From Pseudomonas sp. Leaf48 (GTDB lineage Bacteria; Pseudomonadota; Gammaproteobacteria; Pseudomonadales; Pseudomonadaceae): DNA of 64,000 nucleotides. Positions 17,430 through 25,258 of this stretch are shown here, in pieces (positions within the stretch are counted from its first letter, which is position 1; the number at the start of each line of letters is the position of its first letter). The stretch lies in the NCBI RefSeq assembly GCF_001421885.1, contig NZ_LMLH01000023.1:240407-304406 (forward strand). The letters are read 5' to 3'. A program made the translations under genes and the position numbers. The notes under the pieces are model-generated. The model ran no database searches. It was not told the origin of the DNA and saw only the letters and a program-made list of their open reading frames with translations.

Positions 17430-18482
17430 TCAGCCTTGACATGGCGGGACAAGGGCCTGTCCACCAGGCGGATCGCCGGCAGCCTGTTTGCTGCGGTTTC
17501 GCCATTCCCGTGGCGAACAACCGAATTCAGCGCAAAACCAGCGAGTGAATGAAGTCGCCGCCGCGTAACCGATCATCATGCCCACACGCTGCAGGGAGTA
17601 GTTCCTGTTTTCCATGTAACGCAACGCCAGCTCGCGACGCACAGCGTTGAGCAAAGCGGAAAATGTCAGGCCCGCCTCGTCGAGCTCACGCTGCAGGGTT
17701 CGCACGCTGACGGCTTGTGCGTAGGCCACCTGGTGGATAGTGGCACGCCCGACCGGCATCAACAGATAGATCGCCTTGCGCACATCGAAAACCACCGATT
17801 GTTCGTTGGCGCCAGTCATCGATTCCATGAACTGCCGCGCATAGCCGACCATCGCCGGATCCGCCTGCGGATTGGGTTGATCAATATCCTCTTTACTGCA
17901 GACGATGCCATCGAACTCGGCGTCGAACACTACCCGGCAACGAAAGAATCGCGTGTGTTCCTTCTGGCTTGCCGGCGCTTGATGGGTGAAGTGCACACTC
18001 TGCGGATTCCACTGGCTGCCCATCACGGATTTACACGTGCGGTGCAGGATTCCAATCGCCAGCTCGGTGGCTTGACGCTTGGCGACGCCCTCCTGCGCCA
18101 TGACCTCCTCGCGGATCACTACCAGCTTGCCCAGCGTTTCCAGGTTCATCGCCAGTGTGCGATTGAGCAAGTGCCGGTACTCGATACTGGTGATCAACAA
18201 GTCGCGCAACGTGCGCTGGTGACTGAGCAGCAAACTGGCGACGCCGATATCCGACATGCGCCGGGCTTGTGCCATGCGCAGGCCAAAGGTCGGGCACGAT
18301 GAATGCTCCGCGGAGCTCTCCAGCAGCTTCAGCGCCGCCTCCAGCGGCAGCAGGAATTCCGGGTCGTTGAGCATGCCTGGCACCAGGCCCACGCCACGCA
18401 GCATCTCGCCCGGATTGAGGCCAAGACTCTGCGCCACCTCCATGTAGTGCTTGAGCGTTGCAGCCCTTACGAATGCTCCCAT
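17430..18482 (-). CDS. AraC-family transcriptional regulator (OruR-like, Arabinose_bd N-terminal domain)
   Basis: This 350-residue regulator has an N-terminal ligand domain of the PF12625 type (YMEVAQSLGLNPGEMLRGVGL, FGLRMAQARRMSDIGVASLLL) and a C-terminal AraC DNA-binding domain (TIHQVAYAQAVSVRTLQREL, then ALRYMENRNYSLQRVGMMIG, FTRWFCAEFGCSPREWR). The start at 18482 is supported by AGAGGAG; a longer frame begins upstream without a ribosome site. It is divergent from the BKACE operon, with a tandem 18-bp direct repeat in the shared promoter. It is therefore the best candidate activator of that operon and, through a second copy of the site, of yeiH. Confidence 0.88.
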   Translation of the reverse strand: MGAFVRAATLKHYMEVAQSLGLNPGEMLRGVGLVPGMLNDPEFLLPLEAALKLLESSAEHSSCPTFGLRMAQARRMSDIGVASLLLSHQRTLRDLLITSIEYRHLLNRTLAMNLETLGKLVVIREEVMAQEGVAKRQATELAIGILHRTCKSVMGSQWNPQSVHFTHQAPASQKEHTRFFRCRVVFDAEFDGIVCSKEDIDQPNPQADPAMVGYARQFMESMTGANEQSVVFDVRKAIYLLMPVGRATIHQVAYAQAVSVRTLQRELDEAGLTFSALLNAVRRELALRYMENRNYSLQRVGMMIGYAAATSFTRWFCAEFGCSPREWRNRSKQAAGDPPGGQALVPPCQG

Positions 18483-18573
18483 CGCCTCACTTCTCCTCTG
18501 TGCGAAGCCGATCGCACGATCGCCAATGGCCTGCAATCGAGTATATGGCAGCGAAGGCAACCTTCACTGTCGC

Positions 18574-18612
18574 TGGCACGAAATGAAAGGTTTTTGGCAT
18601 GACATGAGAGGT
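18574..18612 (+). promoter_or_regulatory. Tandem direct-repeat operator, probably for the AraC regulator (copy 1)
   Basis: Two 18-bp half-sites, TGGCACGAAATGAAAGGT (18574-18591) and TGGCATGACATGAGAGGT (18595-18612), begin 21 bp apart, that is two helical turns, as expected for an AraC-family monomer pair. They end 74 bp before the BKACE start codon and lie in the intergenic region shared with the divergent AraC gene. A close copy lies at 23557-23595. Confidence 0.75.
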
Positions 18613-18685
18613 TTTAACCTGCCAGCTACCCCACAGTGAAATCACTTACAAGCACCACAAAAACAACAACCGATTGGAGACATGC

Positions 18686-19741
18686 ATGAACTTCCTCGAC
18701 GGATCCCTGCTCCCCGAAAATCAACAGAAGCTCGTCATCACCGTTGCGCCTTACGCACCCGAGTGGATGCCTTCGGACTTCCCGGAAGACATTCCGGTCA
18801 CCATGGCGGATCAGGTTCAGATGGCAGTCGACTGCTATAACGCGGGCGCCACTGTGCTCCACTTGCATGTCCGCGAGCTGGACGGCAAGGGCTCCAAGAG
18901 ACTGTCCAAGTTCAACGAGTTGATCGCCGGCGTACGCGAAGCGGTACCGGACATGATCATTCAGGTAGGCGGCTCGATTTCCTTCGCCCCGGAGGATGAC
19001 GGCGACGTCGCCAAATGGCTCTCCGACGACACGCGTCACATGCTGGCCGAACTCTCGCCCAAGCCCGACCAGGTGACGATTGCCATCAACAGCAATCAGA
19101 TGAACATCGTCGAGCAGATGTGCGAAGCCGACCTTGCCGGCACCAGCATTGCTACGCCCGAGATTTATCGCGCCTATCGCGAAATGACCATTCCGGCCGG
19201 CCCGGAATGGGTTGAAGAGCACATCAAACGCCTCTCGGCGGCCGGTATTCAGACGCAATTTCAGCTCGGCAACATGCCTTCGTTCGAAACCGTCGAGCGC
19301 ATGATGCGCCGCGGCGTTTGCAACGTGCCGTTGATCCTGACCTGGGTGGCTATCGGTGGCGGCTCCGACGCTCCCAACCTCTACAACCTGGCGAACTTCG
19401 TGCGGGCCTGTCCGGACGGCTCCGTGCTGACCCTGGAAACCGCCATGCTCAATGTACTACCACTGAACGTCATGGCGATTGCCATGGGCCTGCACGTGCG
19501 TTGCGGTACCGAGGACAACCTCTGGACCCAAGGCCGTGATCGCAAGATGAGCAACGTCGAGCAGATCGAACAACTGGTGCGCATTTCCAGGGAAATGGGC
19601 CGTGAAGTCGCCAACGGCAAAGAAGCCCGCGAGATCTACAAGATCGGCACCTTCTACAGGGATGCCGATGAGGCCCTGGCCGAAAACGGCTTTGCGCCGA
19701 ACCGCAAGTCCGGCCAGAAAGGTTTTACGCAACACGGTTGA
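18686..19741 (+). CDS. BKACE-family beta-keto acid cleavage enzyme (DUF849)
   Basis: This 351-residue TIM-barrel enzyme is related to 3-keto-5-aminohexanoate cleavage enzyme. The family condenses a beta-keto acid with acetyl-CoA to give acetoacetate and a new acyl-CoA, using a bound zinc. Visible motifs are the opening KLVITVAPYAPEW, HLHVRELDGKGS with the metal-binding histidines, IQVGGS, and late GLHVRCGTEDNLW. The GGAG site before ATG 18686 fixes the start. Acid specificity in BKACE is set by pocket residues and cannot be read directly. It is the first gene after the AraC-type operator, with an MFS carrier, ferredoxin and acyl-CoA synthetase following. Confidence 0.9.
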   Translation: MNFLDGSLLPENQQKLVITVAPYAPEWMPSDFPEDIPVTMADQVQMAVDCYNAGATVLHLHVRELDGKGSKRLSKFNELIAGVREAVPDMIIQVGGSISFAPEDDGDVAKWLSDDTRHMLAELSPKPDQVTIAINSNQMNIVEQMCEADLAGTSIATPEIYRAYREMTIPAGPEWVEEHIKRLSAAGIQTQFQLGNMPSFETVERMMRRGVCNVPLILTWVAIGGGSDAPNLYNLANFVRACPDGSVLTLETAMLNVLPLNVMAIAMGLHVRCGTEDNLWTQGRDRKMSNVEQIEQLVRISREMGREVANGKEAREIYKIGTFYRDADEALAENGFAPNRKSGQKGFTQHG

Positions 19742-19854
19742 AACCCGCTTGCGCAGTGCACCTCGCATAAACACGAGCGCACTGCGCAAGTATCGCTGCA
19801 CCCCATTTACAAGAGCTGCGCAATGAACGTGGCCGTAACGAGAGGAGAGTCCTG

Positions 19855-21141
19855 GTGACTTTGCACGCCCCTATAGCATTACGTGGTGACACCTGGCGGC
19901 GTATCGCGCGGCCCTACGCCTGGGTGGTCTTCGCCCTGACCTTTGGGCTGCTGCTGTCAGACTTCATGTCGCGGCAGGTGCTGACCGTGGTTTTTCCGCA
20001 GCTCAAGGCCGAGTGGGGCCTCTCCGATTCCGAGCTGGGAGCGCTCTCCGGCGTTGTCGCTGTCGCCGTCGGAGTGCTGGCCTTTCCGCTGTCGCTATTC
20101 GCCGATCGCTGGGGGCGTATTCGCAGCCTGATCCTCATGGCCGCCATCTGGAGCCTGGCCACCCTGATGTGTGGCTTCGCTTCCAACTATCAGGAAATGT
20201 TTGTGGCGCGCTTCTTCATCGGCGTCGGCGAGGCAGCCTATGGCAGCGTCGGTCTGGCCGTGGTGCTGAGCATTTTCCCGCCGCAGCAACGCTCCACGAT
20301 CACCGGCGCGTTCCTGGCCGGAAGCATGGTGGGTTCGGTACTCGGCATCGGCCTGGGCGGAGTCCTCGCCACTCATTTCGGCTGGCGGGCGTCCTTTGTC
20401 GGCATGGCGGTCTATGGCCTGGCATTGACTGTGGTGTACGCACTGGTCGTGCGACCTGCCCGCATTGAAGCGCCTCGGTGCAATGCGGACTGCGGTCTGC
20501 CAAGGGTCTACCCCCCGCTCAGAACGCTGTTCTCGACGTCTTCGGTACTGAGCATCTATATCGGCAGCGGCCTGCAATTGTTCACCATCGGCGCCCTGCT
20601 GACCTGGCTGCCCAGCTACCTCAACCGCGTCTACGACATGCCGCTCACCAGCGCGGGTGCCGTCACCGCGATCTTCATGCTCTGCACCGCCGTCGGCATG
20701 CCAGTGTGCGGCGCCATCGCCGACCGACTCTGCCATGGCTCGCCAACCCGAAAAATCAGGTTGACCATGGGTTATTGCCTGCTCTGCAGTGCGCTGTTGA
20801 CCGTGGCCTTTCAACTGCCGGTGGGCATGGCGCAACTGGTCATGATCGGCCTGGCAATGTTCGTCGGCGGTGGCATCGTCGGCCCGTCCGGCACCATGGT
20901 CGCCGACCTGACTCCGCCCGCCCTTCACAGCACGGCAATGGCCACCCTGGCCATTGCCAACAACCTGCTGGGAATGGCCCCCGGCCCCTTCGTCACCGGC
21001 CTGCTCGCTGACCGCATTGGCCTGGCTTCGGCTCTGCAACTGCTGCCGTTGGCCGGCGTAGCCGCAGCGCTGGCGCTGATGGTGGGGGTGCGTAATTACC
21101 AGACTGATCTTGAGCGCGTCTGTGCTCAGCCATGTTCCTGA
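19855..21141 (+). CDS. MFS transporter, probable carrier for the BKACE-pathway substrate
   Basis: This 428-residue inner-membrane major facilitator protein has 12 predicted helices. It has loop motif ADRWGRIRS after helix 2, a helix-4 FFIGVGEAAYGSVG and PSGTMVADLTPP late. It starts with GTG, supported by AGAGGAGAG 7 bases upstream. It lies 113 bases after the BKACE gene and ahead of the Rieske and acyl-CoA synthetase genes, so it probably imports the acid they degrade. It belongs to a different MFS branch from the MHS protein at 1722. Confidence 0.88.
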   Translation: MTLHAPIALRGDTWRRIARPYAWVVFALTFGLLLSDFMSRQVLTVVFPQLKAEWGLSDSELGALSGVVAVAVGVLAFPLSLFADRWGRIRSLILMAAIWSLATLMCGFASNYQEMFVARFFIGVGEAAYGSVGLAVVLSIFPPQQRSTITGAFLAGSMVGSVLGIGLGGVLATHFGWRASFVGMAVYGLALTVVYALVVRPARIEAPRCNADCGLPRVYPPLRTLFSTSSVLSIYIGSGLQLFTIGALLTWLPSYLNRVYDMPLTSAGAVTAIFMLCTAVGMPVCGAIADRLCHGSPTRKIRLTMGYCLLCSALLTVAFQLPVGMAQLVMIGLAMFVGGGIVGPSGTMVADLTPPALHSTAMATLAIANNLLGMAPGPFVTGLLADRIGLASALQLLPLAGVAAALALMVGVRNYQTDLERVCAQPCS

Positions 21142-21205
21142 GACGGGCGCCATGACCGGTACACGCTGTCGTCAAAGCCCCCCTTTCCCTCTGCGAGGCC
21201 ACGTC

Positions 21206-21532
21206 ATGAAAGACACCATCGAGGTGCCAGCCACGGTCGACCTGAGCGCCGGCAAGCGTGCGCGTGTGAAGGCCAACGGCGTCGACATCGCGCTGTTCAA
21301 TGTCGATGGCCGGATTTACGCCATCGACGACAGCTGTCCGCACAGCGGCGCTTCACTGTTGTTCGGAAAACTCGATGGTCGCTCCGTGCAATGCCCCGCC
21401 CATGGGCTGCGTTTCAACCTGGCCAGCGGCTGCATGCGCGGGGGCGCGATGAACGTGCGCGCCTATCCCGACGAGATCGCCGAGGGCTGCATTCGCATCA
21501 CTGTGTCCACCCCAATCACCAGCCACTTATAA
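21206..21532 (+). CDS. Rieske-type [2Fe-2S] ferredoxin
   Basis: This 108-residue single-domain protein binds a Rieske cluster. The two ligand boxes are CPHSGA (about residues 43-48) and CPAHG (about 61-65), separated by 15 residues, with the usual YAIDDSCPH lead-in. Such ferredoxins (NdoA/BphF type) pass electrons to a Rieske oxygenase. No oxygenase or ferredoxin reductase is present in the island, so its partner must be encoded elsewhere or be an unrecognised enzyme. The start at 21206 gives a standard-length protein with GCGAGG upstream; in-frame starts at 21152 and earlier would overlap the MFS gene. Confidence 0.88.
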   Translation: MKDTIEVPATVDLSAGKRARVKANGVDIALFNVDGRIYAIDDSCPHSGASLLFGKLDGRSVQCPAHGLRFNLASGCMRGGAMNVRAYPDEIAEGCIRITVSTPITSHL

Positions 21533-21551
21533 CTTCAATAGCAGGTTGATC

Positions 21552-23249
21552 ATGACCCCATCATTCACCACCGCCCGTCATTGGCAACAGAGTTACGACG
21601 CTCGCGTGCCGGCTGATATCAACCCCGATGCCTGTCCATCGGTCGTCGCCATGGCCCAGGCGGCCATGCAGCGCCATGCCGGTCAAAACGCATTCCATTG
21701 CTTCAACCAATCGCTCAGTTATGCCGATGTCGACACGCAGTCCCGTGCATTTGCCGCCTACCTGCAGCACCTCGGCGTGCAGCGCGGGGACCGTATCGCG
21801 GTCATGCTGCCCAATATTCCGGCGTTTCCCGTCGCCATGTTCGGCGTCCTCCGGGCGGGTGCAGCGCAGGTGAATGTCAACCCGACGTACACCCCGCAGG
21901 AGCTCTTGCACCAGCTCAACGACGCCGGGGTCCAGACCATCGTGATCATTGCCAGTGCCCTGCCGACACTTGAAACGATACTGGTCAGCACCGCCATCAG
22001 AAAAATCATCGTGGTACAGCCCGGTGACACCTTGGCCGAGCCAGTGACGGGCGCGCAGATCGCTGTCCCGCCATCGCCCAGCTTCCCCTTGGTGCGCTTC
22101 GTCGATGCCCTGCGCGAGGGCAGCACATTGCAGCTGACACCGGTCGACCTGACGGGTGATGACTTGCTCTTCCTGCAGTACACGGGCGGAACCACCGGCC
22201 CGTCGAAAGGCGCTGCCCTGTCCCACCGCAACCTGATGGCCAACATCATGCAGGCGCGCGCATTTCTCCCGGACATGTTCGACACGGCGGGCGACAACGT
22301 GGTGGTCACCGCACTGCCGTTGTTCCACGTGTTTGCCTTGACGATCAACCTGCTGATCGGTTTTTCGGCCGGGGCCGAGAATTGGCTGGTGCCCGATGCG
22401 CGCAATACCGATGACCTGGTCGACACGCTGATCAAGGCCCGGCCGACACTGCTGACCGGGGTCAACACCCTGTACGGCGCACTGGTGCGCCATCCACGTA
22501 TCGGTGAAGTGGATTTCTCGCGTTTGCGCCTGGCCATTGGTGGTGGCGCCGCGGTACTGCCGGCAACCTCGACACAGTGGAAGACCATCACCGGCCAGGA
22601 AATCCTCGAAGGCTACGGCCTCTCCGAGACGTCGGCCATCCTCTGCCTGAATGTGATGGGCCGACGCAATTTCTCTGCAGCAGTGGGCTTGCCTTTGCCT
22701 TCGACCGATATCGTGTTACTCAAGGATGATGATCAACCGGCGGCACTCGGCGAGGCCGGGGAAATTTGCGCCAAGGGGCCACAGATAATGGCCGGTTACT
22801 GGCAAAAACCCACGGCCAACGCCAGCGCGTTCACCGCCGATGGGTACTTTCGTACCGGCGACATCGGCATCTTTGCCGCCGATGGTTTACTCAAGATCGT
22901 CGATCGCAAAAAGGACCTGATCATTGTCTCGGGCTTCAACGTCTACCCCAACGAGGTGGAGGTCGTTGTCGCCAGTTGCACAGGTGTCAGCGAATGCGCG
23001 GTGATCGGCGTGCCGGATGAACGCAGTGGCGAAGCCGTGTGCCTGTACGTCGTCAAGGCCGCCAACGCGACGCTCGATGAAACCACGCTGATCGAGCACT
23101 GCCGCGCGCACCTTGCCGCTTACAAAGTACCCCGCCAGATACGTTTCCTAGCGGCGTTGCCCAAGTCTACGGTGGGCAAGATATTGCGTAAGGATTTGCG
23201 CGTACTAGCAACCTCGAGCATTTCGCCTGAACCGGATCTGGTCAGTTGA
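21552..23249 (+). CDS. AMP-forming acyl-CoA synthetase (FadD-like)
   Basis: This 565-residue enzyme activates a carboxylic acid to its CoA thioester through an acyl-adenylate. All core motifs are intact: the phosphate loop YTGGTTGPSKG (about residues 208-218), EGYGLSETS, the DGYFRTGDIG hinge region, DRKKDLIIVSGFNVYPNEVE, and the catalytic lysine in PKSTVGKILRKDLR. It resembles medium- and long-chain fatty acid ligases. It begins 20 bases after the Rieske gene and ends the operon; a REP-like element follows 17 bases after its stop codon. It probably activates the transported acid or the product of an earlier step. Confidence 0.92.
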   Translation: MTPSFTTARHWQQSYDARVPADINPDACPSVVAMAQAAMQRHAGQNAFHCFNQSLSYADVDTQSRAFAAYLQHLGVQRGDRIAVMLPNIPAFPVAMFGVLRAGAAQVNVNPTYTPQELLHQLNDAGVQTIVIIASALPTLETILVSTAIRKIIVVQPGDTLAEPVTGAQIAVPPSPSFPLVRFVDALREGSTLQLTPVDLTGDDLLFLQYTGGTTGPSKGAALSHRNLMANIMQARAFLPDMFDTAGDNVVVTALPLFHVFALTINLLIGFSAGAENWLVPDARNTDDLVDTLIKARPTLLTGVNTLYGALVRHPRIGEVDFSRLRLAIGGGAAVLPATSTQWKTITGQEILEGYGLSETSAILCLNVMGRRNFSAAVGLPLPSTDIVLLKDDDQPAALGEAGEICAKGPQIMAGYWQKPTANASAFTADGYFRTGDIGIFAADGLLKIVDRKKDLIIVSGFNVYPNEVEVVVASCTGVSECAVIGVPDERSGEAVCLYVVKAANATLDETTLIEHCRAHLAAYKVPRQIRFLAALPKSTVGKILRKDLRVLATSSISPEPDLVS

Positions 23250-23266
23250 ACGGGTGAAATCCGTGG

Positions 23267-23336
23267 CGGGGCGGTGCGGCGGTCCGACAAGCCCCCTCGC
23301 CACAAGTGTTGGACCCTGCTTAAGTGAACAACATTA
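23267..23336 (+). repeat. Single REP-like element (third copy of the 7910-8161 family)
   Basis: This 70-bp element matches the right arm at 8080-8149, including GGGGCGGTGCGGCGGTCCG, ACAAGCCCCCTCGCCACAAG and GCTTAAGTGAnCAnCATTA. It lies 17 bases after the acyl-CoA synthetase stop codon. The rest of the 431-bp gap to yeiH (23337-23680) holds no gene apart from the AraC-type site at 23557. Confidence 0.85.
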
Positions 23337-23556
23337 GAGCTGTAGCGGGCGTTGGCCCGCTTACTTTGGTCATAACCGAATGCCGCTCAAGTTGGCCGAC
23401 CCCATCAAGGTTGGCCAACGCATCACTCCCTCCCCGATTCATGCACGCGAAGGCCTCCAGACCGATAAGGACAGTTGCGCAGGGTCTATTTCACGCCGGT
23501 TAAAGCGTATTGGGCGAGCGTCAGGGCATTGGTCGGCTCATGCCGCCCACGGCATT

Positions 23557-23595
23557 TGGCACCAAATGAAAGGTCACTGGCATCAAATGAGAATT
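23557..23595 (+). promoter_or_regulatory. Tandem direct-repeat operator, probably for the AraC regulator (copy 2)
   Basis: Half-sites TGGCACCAAATGAAAGGT (23557-23574) and TGGCATCAAATGAGAATT (23578-23595) begin 21 bp apart. The first matches its counterpart at 18574 in 17 of 18 bases and the second in 14 of 18. The site ends 86 bp before the yeiH start codon, nearly the same placement as copy 1 before the BKACE gene, which argues for one regulator acting at both promoters. Confidence 0.75.
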
Positions 23596-23680
23596 TCCAG
23601 AGCCGCCAATATCCTAGAGTCGATCTACTGCTACACCGGCATTCACATCCCCATGGCATCGCCTGCGAGGACTTCACTCC

Positions 23681-24691
23681 ATGAGCTCAACCGCTCTCGT
23701 CAACATTCAATCTCGCGCACTTGAACTGGCGCCAGGATTTTTCGTCAGCGCGATTGTCGCCATAGCGGCGACCTTCCTTGCCGAGCACTATGGCGCACCG
23801 GTGATGTTGTTCGCTTTGCTGCTGGGTATCGCGATGAATTTCCTGGCCGGCGAAGGCAAGTGCAAGGCCGGTATCGAGTTCGCCGCGCGTGCGGTCCTGC
23901 GCCTCGGCGTCGCCCTGCTGGGCATGCGAATCACGCTGGAACAGATCGCCACGCTGGGCTGGAAGCCCGTGGCATTGGTGGTGATAGTCGTGGTGACGAC
24001 CATCGCCGTGTCGGTAGTGGCAGCCAGGTTTATGGGTTTCAAGCGCATCTTCGGCATGCTGACCGGAGGCGCCACGGCCATCTGCGGTGCCTCGGCGGCC
24101 CTGGCCGTGGCTGCCGCGCTTCCCAACCATCCACAAAAGGAGCGCGCCACCCTGTTCACGGTGATTGGCGTGTCGGCGCTGTCCACCGTGGCGATGATTC
24201 TCTACCCGATGATCGCCAACTGGTTTGCCTTGTCGCCGCAGGAGGCCGGCGTTTTCCTCGGCGCGACTATCCATGATGTCGCCCAGGTGGTCGGTGCCGG
24301 TTACAGCATGTCCACCGAAACCGGCGATACCGCCACCGTGGTCAAGCTGATGCGGGTCGCCATGCTGTTGCCGGTCATTCTCTGCGCCACATTGATCACC
24401 CGTGCGCAGGGTACCGATTGCACGGGCAAACGCCCGCCGCTCCTACCCATGTTCGCTGTCGGCTTCCTGGTCCTGGCCTGTATCAACAGCACCGGCTGGA
24501 TAGCGCCGGCGGTGCAAGGCTTCGTCAACGAGCTGTCGCGTTGGTGCCTGGTGATCTCCATCAGCGCCCTGGGTATGAAGACCCAGCTCAAGGAACTCGC
24601 CACGATAGGCATCAAGCCCATCCTGTTAATGCTGGGAGAAACCGTGTTTCTCGTGGGACTGGTACTGCTGTTGCTGCATTGGGGACTGTAG
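23681..24691 (+). CDS. YeiH/UPF0324-family putative exporter
   Basis: This 336-residue inner-membrane protein has about 10 hydrophobic segments and the UPF0324 signatures GGATAICGASAALAVAAALP and GATIHDVAQVVGAGYSMS. Family members have been proposed to export sulfate or organosulfonates, but the biochemistry is thin. The first ATG is used. It carries its own copy of the AraC-type operator upstream, placing it in the same regulon as the BKACE operon. This suggests that it expels a by-product of that pathway, perhaps an inorganic or small organic anion. It is convergent with the next gene, and a palindromic stem-loop separates the two. Confidence 0.85.
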   Translation: MSSTALVNIQSRALELAPGFFVSAIVAIAATFLAEHYGAPVMLFALLLGIAMNFLAGEGKCKAGIEFAARAVLRLGVALLGMRITLEQIATLGWKPVALVVIVVVTTIAVSVVAARFMGFKRIFGMLTGGATAICGASAALAVAAALPNHPQKERATLFTVIGVSALSTVAMILYPMIANWFALSPQEAGVFLGATIHDVAQVVGAGYSMSTETGDTATVVKLMRVAMLLPVILCATLITRAQGTDCTGKRPPLLPMFAVGFLVLACINSTGWIAPAVQGFVNELSRWCLVISISALGMKTQLKELATIGIKPILLMLGETVFLVGLVLLLLHWGL

Positions 24692-24700
24692 AGCGGGGTC

Positions 24701-24725
24701 TGCGAAGGCCGGCCCGGCCTTCGCA
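24701..24725. terminator. Perfect stem-loop between convergent genes
   Basis: TGCGAAGGCCG pairs perfectly with CGGCCTTCGCA around a 3-base loop. It lies 9 bases after the yeiH stop and 26 bases beyond the stop of the convergent CMD-like gene, so it can serve both transcripts. No T-run is present. Confidence 0.6.
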
Positions 24726-24751
24726 TCAGAGCAAGGGGTGTGGTGATGAAT

Positions 24752-25150
24752 TCAAAAGGTGCCTGCCGGACCGTCATCGGCCAGCTTTTGCGCTTCCTCG
24801 AGCAGGATCGGGGCGCCGAGCGCCATGCTGTGGATCCCCAGTATCGAAGTCAGCTGCAGCACCGCGAGGATTTCTTCGACGCTGACGCCGATTTCCAGAG
24901 CCTTGCGGATGTGGCGACGCACACCGGGGGCATACATATGCGTGCAAGAGGCATCGACGGCGATGGCGATCAGTTCAAAGGTCTTGGGGTCGAGAATCCC
25001 CTTGCGGATCGGGTGTGTGGCCATGCCGAAGAACTTTTCCACCCACTGCGCGTCCAGCTCGGTCAGCGGGTCCCAGGCGGGATTCCAGTTGCCGGCTTCA
25101 CGCATGGCATCGCAGGTCGGGGTGTCGGGATTGGTCCGGTCTTCATTCAT
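24752..25150 (-). CDS. Carboxymuconolactone decarboxylase-like protein (CMD/AhpD superfamily)
   Basis: This 132-residue all-helical protein has the CMD core (FFGMATHPIRKGILDPKTFELIAIAVDASCTHMYAPGVRRHIRKALEIGVSVEEILAVLQL). It contains only one cysteine in the active-site helix (SCTHMY), unlike the CxxC of AhpD peroxidases, which fits a decarboxylase or isomerase-like member. The start at 25150 is chosen for its GAGGAA ribosome site; the longest frame extends into the divergent AraC promoter. It is divergent from the second AraC regulator and probably controlled by it. The substrate is not evident. Confidence 0.82.
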   Translation of the reverse strand: MNEDRTNPDTPTCDAMREAGNWNPAWDPLTELDAQWVEKFFGMATHPIRKGILDPKTFELIAIAVDASCTHMYAPGVRRHIRKALEIGVSVEEILAVLQLTSILGIHSMALGAPILLEEAQKLADDGPAGTF

Positions 25151-25258
25151 TTTGCAGTTCCTCGAGGTTGAGTGGTTGCTTTCAACTCTAAGCGTGCCGG
25201 TGCTCTCTGTATTGACTTCAGGGGACAGCGGCATCACCTCTCGGGACGCGTTTACTCT

